64,000 bases of DNA from assembly GCA_013433145.1 (NCBI GenBank), contig CM024174.1, positions 1,847,083 through 1,911,082 on the forward strand, given 5' to 3'. The notes below the pieces were generated by a model. It was not told where the DNA came from, did no database searches, and was given only the letters and a program-made list of their open reading frames with translations. The position numbers and the translations under genes are program-made. This document shows, in pieces, positions 1 to 10,594 of this stretch. The first letter of the stretch is position 1; each line of letters starts with the position of its first letter. Source of the DNA: Ascaris suum. Lineage: Eukaryota; Nematoda; Chromadorea; Rhabditida; Ascarididae.

Positions 1-576
1 AGAGGAAATTTTGCTTATAGAATGAAGCTTTGTCTGCATTTGCTTGTTCGTCGTTCATTTCATTGAATATTGATGTAATAGCGTTCGTTGATCGAATACG
101 CATAACGTGAATTTATATCAAAAATTTCATATTCTTAACGAAAATAAATAAAATTCTATTCCAGGATGGATCGATACTTGAAATTCGAGGCATTTCATCA
201 GCAGGAAAATATTGAAAACGCAATCGCTACTTTCACCGTCAGCGGACGATAGTATTACAACAGAAAAATATTAAGACGAAATTCGCATCGCTCAAACTTG
301 GCTTCTCGCTCATAAGTTCAGCTCAAAAATTTGCTAGGCTCAAAATGGACCGGAATTAGTCGTACCCTAGGCATTGGAAATAGCCTGATCTGTTCATTTA
401 AATCATTCTCATCACCTCACATGACATGTAGAGCGCCTTATGTGAAGATGGTGCTTTTTTTCTTATGTGAATATATGCAAGTTTTATTGAAATATAATTC
501 ATAGCATAAAGCCAGTTGTTATGCTCATGAATAAATCGATTATGGTGTATTATGCAGTGAGCATAGAAGAGGATAT
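1..576. other. AT-rich sequence downstream of the cyclophilin gene
   Basis: No open frame with splice-site or family support was found here on either strand. The sequence is AT-rich and lies beyond the stop codon of the cyclophilin gene, so it should include its 3' untranslated region. I could not place a poly(A) site with confidence. Confidence 0.4.
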
Positions 577-3500
577 TCATAATTGACCACAATCATAAAT
601 AACGATCTTTTTTCTTGGCACACCATTGGCATCACCATACTGTAGCACGCTTTCCAATACTCGTAGACCTGCAAGATTTATTGCTCTATTGAATAGCTGA
701 TTTTCAATAATATTCTAAAAGTTGGTAAACTTTCTGTCAAACCCGAACTATCACCTTACTTCTCTTAATAAGCACCAACCTGGGCGATACAAGCTTAATT
801 ATCGTAATTGTTTTTTCAACGTTGCTCATTGTAATTTACTGTCTAATTTTTGTAAGTATAGCTTGTAGATGTTGTTGAAATATTTTCTAAATTAAATTCT
901 CATCATTTATCATCATGTGATCATATATTACTGTTATAGTTGTGCAGAAGAATATTCCCAAAAAAAGAAATCACAAAGAAATATGTGCAAAATTGATGTG
1001 TACGTGGAAAATTCTGGAATTCTGGAAAATTAATATATTTGACAGCACAAATTTTCTCCTCATTTCAAACCGTATTTGCAATGATAAACAAAATTATGGT
1101 AAGCGCAAAACAATTCTTTAGACGACCATTTAGATATCGTTTGTTAGGAAAAATTATTTTTGAACTACGGAGAATAGAAAAACGCACATATCGATGTCAG
1201 TGATCAAATATTACGATATTTTGTACTTTGGATTCAATTCCATAAAAACATCTACATATTAATTGCAACTGTTGCGTAATATCGAAAAAAATCCAACGCT
1301 GCATTCTGTACGTTCTTCTGCTTCCGATACCATTCGATAATCACCTCACAGTTCACTATCACCTAATACTACTTCACTGCTATCAAATAGTCAAATAGGT
1401 AGGCGTATGTGAATGTTGGTACACACGCAATATCCACCAGTTGTGCAGTTAGTATGCGTAGTGAATTTATTTAGTTTCTTTCTAAGAAGAAAGCTAAATT
1501 TGCATATTGGATAAATGTATAAGGTAGTTTTTTGAAAACATTCTCTGCAAAAAAACCTGCATATCATTCAAAAAAAGCACATTTTAATGAAGTTGGAAAG
1601 TAATGGTGAATAGATAAATAGGAAAGAATAAAGAAAAAGTACCTTCTTCGACATACCCAAACGCTATCCCATCGTTGGTTGCCTTGGGAATATCTAAGCA
1701 TATGAAGAATTGTGAGTCGACTTTATTGCTTTTGGCACCTTGCGTTAACATAAATAGAACACCACGCCTGTAATATAGTGATGACAAAACAAGAATTACG
1801 AAAACATTGAATCTAGATTTCATGAGTTGAACGTTGAATCAAAAAACTAGCATCATCTAGTTATAGAACTGAGAAAAACGCTTCCGAGTAGGGAGAAAAG
1901 AGAGATCAATTTCGCATGCGAATTAGAAATAACTCATATTCGAAAATTTCATTACAGCCATGAATAATAAAGCATCTAACGGCGAGGAATTTTTTAAAAT
2001 CAACTATTACGGCACTTTTCTGAGTCTAGTGAGCGAAAGCATTTTTTGCAAAACGTAGCCAAATTCGCCATTTTCTCTCTAATATGCACTGTATGCTTAG
2101 TATCCATATAGTTCTATATCGACAAAAAAGTGTCTTCAAGGCAGAAGTTTCTGAGGAATAGAAAGCAAAAAGAGAGTTCTGATGGCATCGTCATAAACAA
2201 CAGTTTCATGCAAGATGAGAGCTACATTCCTGCCATTGTTACTCCCGCTGGACAATATGAATTTCCTAGCCGGTAGTCCACACGAGCATTTAAGTCATCG
2301 TTTTCAATAGTTTTCTCAAATAGCTCATTTGAGAGCACCCAAAAAACATAAATATTTGGAGATGTTGAAAATTCTTCATATCCAAGGAAAGACAAAAGAA
2401 CGCTATTTAAGTATCAGATTTTAAATGCCCCCAAAGCTAAATGATTTTCGATCTCTTCACAATATGGCACACCTTTTGCGGATTTTGAAAAGTTAAGCTG
2501 ACCATACTCCCAAGGCCCCATGGAAGCCCAATTCCTATCATAACAGCTCATCATTTTGCATAAGCAAAAGCAGAAAGTGCATTAGTAGTTAAATTCCCCA
2601 ATAATAACAATGAACTTCTTATCACTAAGAAATACTAATAATTACTTTGTATCCAGTAGCTAACTAATTAACAATTTGAAAATCTTGAATCGAATATTTA
2701 AAAAAAAATAAAGCTTTAAAAATTAGAATGATATCTCAATATTTATTCGTGAAATTTCGCGATGATCACCTCATAAAATTTAAAATGAAACAACAACCTA
2801 TGATAATCGATTTGTTTGGGTTTATCGTCGAATGAACGACCGTATATCGAATATCCACCGGATCCATTTCTATTAACTATATCGCCACCGACAAGCACTT
2901 TCTGATTTCTGTTTATTAGATGTAGATGTGTCCCTTTGTAAGTATACTCAAATCCTTAATAAAGATACTCCTCATCATTTCATTTTGAAGTGAACTGGCT
3001 ATGAGTTTGGAAAGAATAAATCGGCAATGATATTGAAAGAGCACCTGTTCATAATAATGAAAATATTTTTGCAAAAATCAATTGAACATTTTCAATTTTC
3101 AGCTACATTTTTTCGAAAAAAGTCAATTTAATTTTTTTTAAAATTCGTCGTCCTGAAATTATTCCTATGGTATTATCTAGCATTTTCAGAGAGTCATAAT
3201 TTAAAAAGTTAAAAATTGCATATAAATGATGCTCTGATTTAGGAAAATACTTTCGGCTCTTCTCGGAAAAAACAATAAATTAATTAATGAAATACCGAGA
3301 TCGGATTCTTTTTCGCCTGTACAGAGTGAACGAAAGTTTTCACAGATTTTCGGAAGAATATGAGCGGAAAGCCTAAATAAAAATTTATTCATAATACATT
3401 CATTAACAATTTTCTAGCTAAACTTAAGTCCCGATTTCAATGCTCAATGACACAATATTTTAAAAAACAATGTGTAAGAAATGTGGACATAAAATAAACT

Positions 3501-4229
3501 ATAAAGTAATGATGAATAAAAAAGAGTGGTTCGGTCTGCTGTTCAAATCAATCCTTTTGGCAAGTCTTCTCAGCGTATCTTCGAAAACCACCTTTGAAGC
3601 AGAAATCCTTTTTTAAATTTATTAGTACAAAAGTTTTAACCGTTGTCATACTACTAATATCTAGACACAACTAGAATAACTATGAGGGATCAGGTAAACG
3701 TTATTTACGATGTTCTCTAAAAAACCTTGATTTCAATAATTGAGCATAGATTCATAAAATAATTGCAAGTGCACAATTTTTTCCTTTCATCTGTTAAAGT
3801 AATTTTTAAGTACTATTTAAGTACATAAATGTAAAATAAATAAAATAAAAGTACATCCCGGACATCTGAGATTCGAATCTGAACACTATCCTTATTTATT
3901 CATACATATTTTCTAAAGCAATCGAAAAGTTAGTGCTTTCAGAAAAACAACTTTCTGGCAGTTTATGCATGATTCAGTGATTGAATTAATTAGCAAAACA
4001 ATCTTCTAAATGTGCATTTAAAAATACTTGCAAAAGCCAAGTGTTCTATAAGAATATTTCAAAAAGTTTTTTTTTTTTTTTGGAATAACACCGAATAAAT
4101 TTTTGAAATTCGAAAAAAATGTGCCTGAATGTAACTAATCCAATTTCATCGCCTTCCTCGCTATAGAGAAGAAAATATACTCGTGGATTGAGGGCGGAAT
4201 ATGGCAAAATTCTCCTCTTTTTCTGCAAG
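577..4229 (-). CDS. Divergent cyclophilin-type peptidyl-prolyl isomerase domain protein (5 exons, 5' end unresolved)
   Basis: Five minus-strand exons join in consistent phase: 4125-4229, 3296-3372, 2798-2954, 1643-1767 and 577-668, giving about 184 residues and a stop at 577-579. Family landmarks appear in order: NPRVYF near the N-terminus, PKICENFRSLCTGEK, GGDIVNRNGSGGYSIYG, GVLFMLTQG, DSQFFICL, and the C-terminal KKIVIYDCGQL. This is the layout of cyclophilins of the RanBP2/CypA type, which bind or isomerise proline bonds. The catalytic segment is unusual: the usual FHR...FMxQGGD stretch reads LHLINRNQKVLVGGD, so the counterparts of CypA Arg55, Phe60 and Gln63 are lost. The region of Trp121 and His126 is also replaced and shortened, while Gln111 and Phe113 remain. 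I infer weak or absent isomerase activity. The first intron would use a GC donor (4123-4124). The first listed exon has no start codon, so an upstream exon is missing; its acceptor could instead be at 4222. Introns are 974, 1030, 341 and 752 bp. Confidence 0.9.
669..1642 (-). other. Intron 4 of the cyclophilin gene
   Basis: This 974-bp AT-rich intron has a GT donor directly after the GYVEEG codons and an acceptor ending CTTGCAG. Phase 1 is conserved across it, and the join restores the usual cyclophilin C-terminal helix region. No other feature was found inside. Confidence 0.8.
1768..2797 (-). other. Intron 3 of the cyclophilin gene
   Basis: This 1030-bp intron lies between the FDDKPKQIDYH exon and the GVLFMLTQG exon. 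The split codon reads AG|G (Arg). One open stretch near 2220-2330 on the minus strand looks weakly coding but interrupts the conserved cyclophilin alignment, so I treat it as intronic. Confidence 0.75.
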
Positions 4230-4372
4230 CTAAATTTTCAAATAAGATTTAAATTTTATTTCTTCTACTTATTTATTAATGAGCATTATTTTTCATTCTG
4301 TCAAGTACACCATTCGGGATTCTCAGTATTACAATAACAGTTTAATAAAAGCCGAACAAAGTAAGATCTCAC

Positions 4373-4451
4373 CTGAAATGTTCATGGGTTGAATAGTTGC
4401 AGCACAAGGTTTATGCCATAACCAAGGTGCTCGAAAAGTTTCTTGGCTCAT
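4373..4451 (-). CDS. Candidate first exon upstream of the cyclophilin gene
   Basis: An ATG at 4449-4451 opens 26 codons (beginning MSQETFRAPW) that run to a good donor, CAG followed by gtgagatc. It lies about 145 bp upstream of the first well supported cyclophilin exon. It ends in phase 1, which does not match either acceptor of that exon (4229 or 4222). A donor inside it (TTG|gttatg) would fix the phase but is weak. It may be a true start exon with a missed splice site, or chance. Confidence 0.3.
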
Positions 4452-4530
4452 TAAGTGACCTGTCCAACAATGTATAGCCGCAGTTTGCCTCACTCTATGC
4501 ATATGACTCGGTTAGTACATTAAAATTTTT

Positions 4531-4602
4531 TAGGTCATTTTGCCTCACATTTGGACCTGGCCAGTAACAGCATTGAATGAAATACCTATAGTCGGAAATT
4601 TG
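4531..4602 (+). repeat. 72-bp direct repeat, copy 1
   Basis: This copy matches 5171-5242 at 61 of 72 positions by eye, without gaps and in the same orientation. The shared core includes GACCTGGCCAGTAA and GCATTGAATGAAATACC. The copies are 640 bp apart and flank a GC-richer block, so they may be parts of an old transposon or of a dispersed repeat family. Confidence 0.8.
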
Positions 4603-5170
4603 ATCAAAAAAAGGCTCACACACCTTATCGAACGGTTGCAATAATTGGCTCGGTATACCCAGTACGAGCCCCATTCTAGCGGCCGCTCTAAGAGACAAAC
4701 ACAGATAGTAATGACTGATCTTACAATTATGAATTGTTTACTTACCGCAAGAACATTGCTAATTTGCATAATTAATAACTGGAGTGATTAGAATTTAAAG
4801 CAAGACGTTATCCTCGTAAGGATATATCCAAAAACTAGTTTACACAAAAATTACTATACTTCTCCGAAGATTCACTTAATTTTAATAATTTAAACGAATC
4901 AGTTCAAAACGACATTTCGCTTTATGGTGGAATAAAACAGCTATGACCTACATGTGGAGGACCTCCTCCAACTTGAACGACACGATGGTCCATTTCATCT
5001 GTACTAACCATAGTGATAGGTGACCGCATAAAAATGATATCTCGCTAGAATAGGGGAGGGAAAATATCCACCTTCCTTCATCGTCCTCTCCACGTAGATT
5101 GGGAGCCCCTGGGCGTCTAATGCATCCCATATCTGTTAGGCTTTAATTTGCTCTACTAAAAGTAATTTTT
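4603..5170. other. Block between the direct repeats, including a GC-richer segment
   Basis: The segment at roughly 4940-5150 is richer in G and C than its surroundings and is open for 60 codons on the minus strand (4948-5130). I recognise no domain, and no splice sites frame it convincingly. Its position between two 72-bp direct repeats suggests mobile-element debris, which is an inference. Confidence 0.35.
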
Positions 5171-5242
5171 AAGGTCATTCTGCCTCACCTTTAGACCTGG
5201 CCAGTAAGAGCATTGAATGAAATACCCGTAGTTGCACATTTG
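5171..5242 (+). repeat. 72-bp direct repeat, copy 2
   Basis: Second copy of the repeat at 4531-4602, with 61 of 72 positions identical. After it the sequence turns to a GTGT/CACA-rich stretch (about 5250-5320), not present after copy 1. Confidence 0.8.
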
Positions 5243-6955
5243 TGCGAAAAGCACCCACGCAGGCACACAGGCTCTGTGAGCACATGTGTCCGCATAAGCG
5301 TTTGTGTGTACGTGTTTCTTTCAGACCAATAACTTACCTGTCGAAAACACAAAAACTATTACTATAAAATCTGTTACTGATGTTCTCTACCATATCATTT
5401 GTAAAGAGCGGAAGGGAAGAGTGGCCAAATCGTTCATCTTTGTTTTGTATTCGCGACGCAACATAAGCTCACCTTTTCTTTTCTCATTCATGAACATAAA
5501 TGAAATCGCCTTAATGCAATAATTTCTCGCGTCTTGATATCGCGAAACAGCAAGAGATGAGAGTTGCTTAAATGATATACAAACTTAAATGGTCTCCTAT
5601 TAAAACATGCAATCAACTGTACTTCAATATTAATGCCCTTCAGTTTTTTAGGGAAGCGATCGTGATAAGATTCTTAATTTTTCCGAAAAGAGTAGACGGA
5701 ACACCAAAAAAAACCAGTACTTGCTCTCAAAAAGATTTCTTCCCCTGATAATACAGCTTCCTGACTACTTCCAAGAAGCTTCTGGATTGCTAAAGGTCAT
5801 TAATGCATTGATCGTACAGAACCCTCCCCACACTTCGACTTATAAAGAAAGACGTCAAGACCACCTTCGTGGAAAAAAAGGAATCAGTATGTCGTTGCGT
5901 AGGGCGGAGAACCCAGCCGCAAGGGGGAAGATCACCCAAAAAAATTTTCAAAACTGCACTTTTTAAAATCAATCAATCGATCGACCAAACTGTGTCTTCT
6001 AATCCATCCAAAAGTTTATAGATATTCGTCACATCTTTCAAAATATTAACAAATTTCCTCAATGTTCACTTTATTATTGAAATCGTCCGCAAAGGGGAAG
6101 TCGCCGCATCGTTCAAAAATTTTACGATTTCGATGAAAACCCAATCCATTATAACTTCAAAGTTTTCACTATATTAATCGTAAATTTATTAAGAAAATTC
6201 TCAGTAATTCGTTCTAAAATTCATCTTACCTTCCCAGTTTTTCCGACTAAATCATAAGCAAGCTTATCCATTCAAATTATCACAAATTATTGATAAGAAT
6301 GCATCACATCTTTTAAATCACTTTCCAATTAACATCAAATCCACTACATCATCTATGCTTTCATCACTTACATATAAACTAAATAATCTTCTAAATCTCA
6401 TGCGTTTAGGCAAATTCAACATAACGTATCAATTTCTCATCAATTTAAATGAAATTCGAAGCATCGTTCAAACTTTCATATGAATTTTTGTTAGATGCAG
6501 CAGTATTTTTTTAATATAATTTCTGATTTGAACTTTCGAATTTTCATAATTTCTGTCGTGAATAAAACGATGATACGGGTCGCATGAGACGACTGGAAAG
6601 AAAAACAGCAAGACCGTTGGTTTTTTAGAACAAAGAATAACAGAGTTATTAATCACGATGTACGTGGAATAAAAGTTACAAGCATTGCAGGCCTGTCGAA
6701 ACACCAACAATATGAAAACAGTAAATAAAACAAAGGGAATTAAAAGAAAAATGACGAGAATTTGGAGGGCAGGTTATGCGACGCGAATGATAGGATACAC
6801 ACTGTGGACGTAATAAAGCGATTTTACAAATGCAATTCTTTTAAAAATTGCGGTAGAGTTTAAAATGCAAAGTTCAATACATATACTTTTGCGAGAAACG
6901 AGGTGTCGGTCGACTGCGCTTGTGCCGACCACCAATTTATCTGAAGGATATCAAG
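5243..6955. other. Intergenic AT-rich sequence
   Basis: No gene could be supported here. Short open frames on both strands lack splice sites or family resemblance. A slightly GC-richer patch at about 5820-5940 contains CCGCAAGGGGGAA, a string also found at 14060-14072; that is too short to define a repeat. Confidence 0.4.
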
Positions 6956-6990
6956 TCACTGCCTAGTGTGTGCGGTGTAACGATGCTTAC

Positions 6991-7226
6991 CGCAATTTGG
7001 TTTTCTAGCGCCGTCGACAATACTTTCTTCATGTTTGCCACATCTCTGTTGGACTCGAAACTGCTCGAGATCTTCAGCAGTCAACGCTACATAAATATGC
7101 TCAGTGAATAAACCGGCCTGATTCGAAGAGGGCCCGTCCACTTGCGCCCCTCCTTTTCTCGAAACAGTCTGTACCAACCTCCTGGTTGGTTCGTCCCAAG
7201 TCTGTTCACAAGATTCGAGGAACACT
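6991..7226 (-). CDS. Possible internal exon of an unrecognised gene (or retrocopy)
   Basis: The minus strand is open here for about 78 codons and is GC-richer than its surroundings. It ends in a strong donor (TTGCG followed by gtaagcatcg, exon end 6991). The reading includes the segments TWDEPTRRLVQTVSRKGG, LFTEHIYVALTAEDLEQF and GKHEESIVDGARKPNC. The acceptor side is weak: an in-frame TGA lies just upstream, and no polypyrimidine tract precedes the AG candidates near 7215-7226. A second reading starts at an ATG at about 7033 (MKKVLSTALENQIA) and meets the same donor in phase 0. The SL1-like sequence ends only 25 bp upstream. I recognise no family. Confidence 0.35.
7173..7190 (-). repeat. Short perfect hairpin downstream of the SL1-like sequence
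   Basis: Seven-base arms ACCAACC and GGTTGGT surround a 4-nt loop. On the minus strand the hairpin ends 101 nt after the first base of the SL1-like sequence, which is near the length of a nematode SL RNA. A chance match is possible. Confidence 0.5.
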
Positions 7227-7251
7227 TCTCAGTTCTGCGATCGCCCAACAC

Positions 7252-7273
7252 CTCAAACTTGGGTAAATAAACC
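7252..7273 (-). ncRNA. Spliced-leader SL1-like 22-nt sequence (SL RNA gene, pseudogene or retrocopied leader)
   Basis: The minus strand begins GGTTTATTTACCC and continues AAGTTTGAG, differing from canonical nematode SL1 only at position 7 (T for A). It is followed directly by GT, as the leader is in SL RNA genes. CCCAA and TTGGG around the junction could form a small stem. No clear Sm-binding site of the AATTTTTGG type follows; the nearest is a poor AATCTTGTG about 55 nt downstream. I therefore cannot tell an SL RNA gene or pseudogene from a trans-spliced mRNA copied back into the genome. The match itself strongly supports a nematode source. Confidence 0.55.
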
Positions 7274-8731
7274 TTTAATATACTCTCAGACAACACTAGA
7301 ACGCGACGTGACTAAAAGACGAATACAAAAGCATCATAAGACATGATCTGAGATAGCGAGGTGGCTTTTTATTGAAATATTATCTAATGAGATGCAAATA
7401 TATAATGAAGAGATCATCAAGAGTCAATACTACCGAAAATCAACAATGAAAGCAAGTTGAGATAGGAAATTCGACAATAAAACGAGAAAAATGAAAAAAA
7501 AAAATGTTGTCAAAGCGCAACACGTTTGCGCGTGCACAGAACGGCTACTTAAGCCAAACGATATGATCGCTACAGCAAGAGGTCAATAGACAGTTTCGCG
7601 AGTTGCTGGCTTGAGAGGCACTTCAATTTTCGTGTCTCTAGCAGCTGCATAACTCACTCGCGTGTCTTCGCGATATCGCCTCACTCACTTAAACATTTTC
7701 CGAATCATACTTTCTCCCATGAGGCAAAATTGCCCAGGAATTCAGTTGATAAATCGCTCAGAATGAATAAGAAATATTTCATGAAGAGAAATCGTCACGG
7801 TTTTCACTTAGAAGAATCGATGGACTCACAACACTCAAACTGCTTTGCAGAAATCTTACCTCTGCTCTCAATTGCAATTCAGCTCGGCAAACCCGTTCGG
7901 CAGCTATTTGAGACTAGTATTTGGTGGCGAACGTTCTATACAACCAATTTGCAACTTTTGAATAGCATTTACTATGGACTAGTATTGGAAGGAGGTCCCC
8001 GCGAACGGGACCTCCATCATGTATAATGACGAACAATACCCCCGCGGGGCGCGGGAATTCCTGAGAGTGGGAGCTGCCGTGAGGGCGGAAAGTTGAAAGA
8101 ACGACCAGTTCTGCTACGAGACTTTTCATATTGCTCATGTTAGTGTGCTGTATCATTTTCATAAGAAGCTGCAATATGTGAAATTTTCGAAAAGTTGCAT
8201 CTTGCGTATCTTTGGCAACTCGTTTGGTATGCTAATCGCGGCTGAAGCGCAAGATGCATATTTTTGCCAAACGCTGTTGCATGTTTTAGAGTAAATGCAG
8301 GTAGTGGCAAAATTTTAGCAAATGGTCACCGAGGAAGCGTATTCATTTCGTCGCTAGCGAGAGGGGACTGTGATAATGTGTTATGTTGCGTTGGAATAAT
8401 GAAGTACAATGATAGGCCACTTTCTTATTGCAAGAGTGATAGGAAATGAGGTGAGGAGCAATTTGCATTTTTGACATATGCATACTGCGTAGTGAAATTT
8501 TCAGAGTCAAAAATTTGCATATTTTATCATATTTTAGCAAAATTTCTTGCAATGCTTTAGATGGTAAGGCAAAATACGACATAGCTTTCGAGGTTTTGAA
8601 GGAAGCAAAATATACTAGAATATAGTTGAAAAACTCTGTTAAACATGTAACACTAGTTTGTAACGTCCTTGCAAATTGATTTTTTAAAACGACAATCCAA
8701 ACGTTCTTTATAGTGTTGTTTCTTGTTGTTC
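7274..8731. other. Intergenic sequence with GC-rich palindromes
   Basis: No gene is supported. The most distinct part is 7990-8060, described separately. Open frames at 7730-8026 (plus) and 7914-8174 (minus) overlap this palindromic DNA and show no family resemblance. Confidence 0.4.
7991..8056. repeat. GC-rich palindromic block
   Basis: GGAGGTCCC at 7991-7999 and GGGACCTCC at 8007-8015 form a perfect 9-bp stem with a 7-nt loop. A second self-complementary run, CCCCCGCGGGGCGCGGG, follows at about 8040-8056. In otherwise AT-rich DNA this looks like an imported fragment, perhaps the end of a small transposon. No full element boundary could be traced. Confidence 0.6.
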
Positions 8732-8959
8732 TTAGCTGTCAGAAATGCTGCTATGTTGCATATCGTCTGCGTATGCGACTATTTCTGCGATAGACGAGAT
8801 TTTCTCGACACCAGAAAGAGAAAAAGCAATTAACTGTGTGAAAAGGAAAGGAGACAGCAAAATGTGGAGCGAACCCAGGCAGCAATGAGTTTTTCTTTGA
8901 GCATCATGTGGATTACACAGATGTGCATTAAACCTCGCAGACTTCTCGATACGGTACAA
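8732..8959 (-). pseudogene. Decayed non-LTR retrotransposon reverse-transcriptase fragment
   Basis: The minus-strand frame contains GSLHILLSPFLFTQL and, 26 residues after the SPFLF start, AYADDMQ. This resembles the (Q)GS.LSPLLF block and the catalytic YADD box of LINE-type reverse transcriptases, with the spacing seen in jockey/CR1-like elements. The frame stops soon after YADD. Neither an intact fingers region upstream nor a thumb region downstream can be read, so this would be a dead fragment. The resemblance rests on two short motifs. Confidence 0.42.
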
Positions 8960-10464
8960 GTGTTTTCGTTCATTCGAGACACGCTTCTATTTCACATCGG
9001 GGGTTTCCGTAATGCTCTTGAATCTGTCCGTATTGTCTTGATATCATCTCTCTTTGATGACACATGTGCGCCACGTTGCTTTTCAGCGTTTCCCATTGCA
9101 ATACACTGCATCACGCAGTTTTCTCACGTCCTGTGGCTTATACTTAATGGAGGTTTTTCGACTGTAGAAATCCCGTTTCTAACATCCCACACGCAGATGA
9201 CGAAAACCACCGGAGCACTCACGGGGGGACTGGTTACAGTAAATTCCTAGCGGAGGCGGATTTCTTAATCACAGTGGCTCCCGTGGTTCAAAATTTATAA
9301 TTCATCTCAGTGTGCGGAGGCCTCCGCGAGGGGAGCATGATGGCGGTGAATTCCGAACACCAGTATGAACATGAAATTTGAAACGGATATGAAGAGAACC
9401 GATATCGCATAAATCCTAACTAGTTCAATATCTTAGGTTTATGCAGCAAAAATATCGAAGGCGCATTACCACCAATGTGTAGCTCAATGATCCGATACGA
9501 AATAGGCTAAGCGGTAAATATCACCACTTGGAAATCGCTTAAAGTTGAAATCACCTAATATCAGTTTTTTTTATTGATTTAAAAAAAACAACAAGTTAAT
9601 ATACAACGATAGGGGTACGCCAAATTTTGAAAGTATAGATACAATTTAGTCAAGCATATCGGCTAGAACAACGCTGATCGATGACATTCGGATGAATTTC
9701 CAATGTTATTTGAACGAATCATGAGCAAAATCGCAAGAATAAATCGAGATACAATGAACACTTTGGTAACAATGCATCAAAATTATAGCGGAGATAATTT
9801 AAACGTACGACATTGACCATCAAATTAATTAAACAATAATTCGCCTGAAAAAAAAGGCGAGTGTAGAAATTTATATTTGAATGAAAAATAACAATTCAGT
9901 AATAGGCGCTATTACTGCGAAGGATAAAAATAGTACGACATGTGCGTTACTTCGTGAAAACGACGATTGGCAAATTCACAAATTCATCATGCTTTTTTCC
10001 AACTTTTTCATCAGCTATTTCTTATCTTATGAGAAAGTATCATCAACTTAACGCATAACTTTTCTAACAACTAAGCAATGATAAAGCATCAGAGATACAT
10101 CGAATACAAATCTCTACCACATAATACTATTGCAATAAAACTGAACTGTAAATTTGCCAACCACCATCAAGGCAAAAAAATAAACAAAAATTGGCAATTA
10201 ATGAAATGATATAAAAATTATCGAGAAAAGTCAATAAAAGAGTATGAGTAGTCAATTCTGGTCAGTTAGTTCGCAGCAAAGACGTGAAATTCAATGCGAT
10301 ATTCAATTAGCATTAAACAACGCGCAGCAAATTGCAGCATGGCGATAGATGTTCCATTATAATTTCATATCGTTTTTTTCGGAATAAAGAAGAGACAGGT
10401 GAAGTTGTCGGGATCAGAAAATATAGGTATTATATGTTTTATGCAGATAGTGAAGTTTTCAGTT
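8960..10464. other. Intergenic sequence, transposon-like then plain AT-rich
   Basis: Roughly 8960-9350 is moderately GC-rich and may be the continuation of the decayed element. It has a 128-codon plus-strand open frame (8864-9250) with no recognisable domain. A perfect 14-bp palindrome GCGGAGGCCTCCGC sits at 9314-9327. From about 9360 on the sequence is ordinary AT-rich DNA. Confidence 0.4.
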
Positions 10465-10594
10465 TTATAGTTGCGAAGACTTCAACCATTGCGACACAGC
10501 ATCTCTACCATGACACAACACATCGAAATATGGTACATCTTCACAAAGTCGATCGTATAATCGAGTAATTCGAGTGGCGACCATTATATCATTC
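10465..10594 (-). CDS. Possible small terminal exon or short ORF, unrecognised
   Basis: An ATG at 10582-10584 opens 39 codons ending in TAA at 10465-10467. The peptide is coding-like (LYDRLCEDVPYFDVLCH then DAVSQWLKSSQL), with several W, C, Y and H residues unusual for random AT-rich sequence. An AG acceptor (TCTAAAG) at 10595-10597 would allow it to be the last exon of a spliced gene instead. No family is recognised and no upstream partner exon was found. Confidence 0.3.

Noticed and set aside
2220..2345. Coding-like minus-strand stretch inside a cyclophilin intron
   Set aside because: Inserting it would break the continuous alignment between the FDDKPKQIDYH and GVLFMLTQG exons, and the phases already fit without it.
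3860..3885. Possible tRNA B-box (GATTCGAATCT)
   Set aside because: It is a short palindrome; no A-box or cloverleaf stems could be found at the right distance.
8864..9250. Plus-strand frame of 128 codons, the longest left of the RRM gene
   Set aside because: No domain, promoter or splice context was visible, and it overlaps a likely decayed retrotransposon on the other strand.
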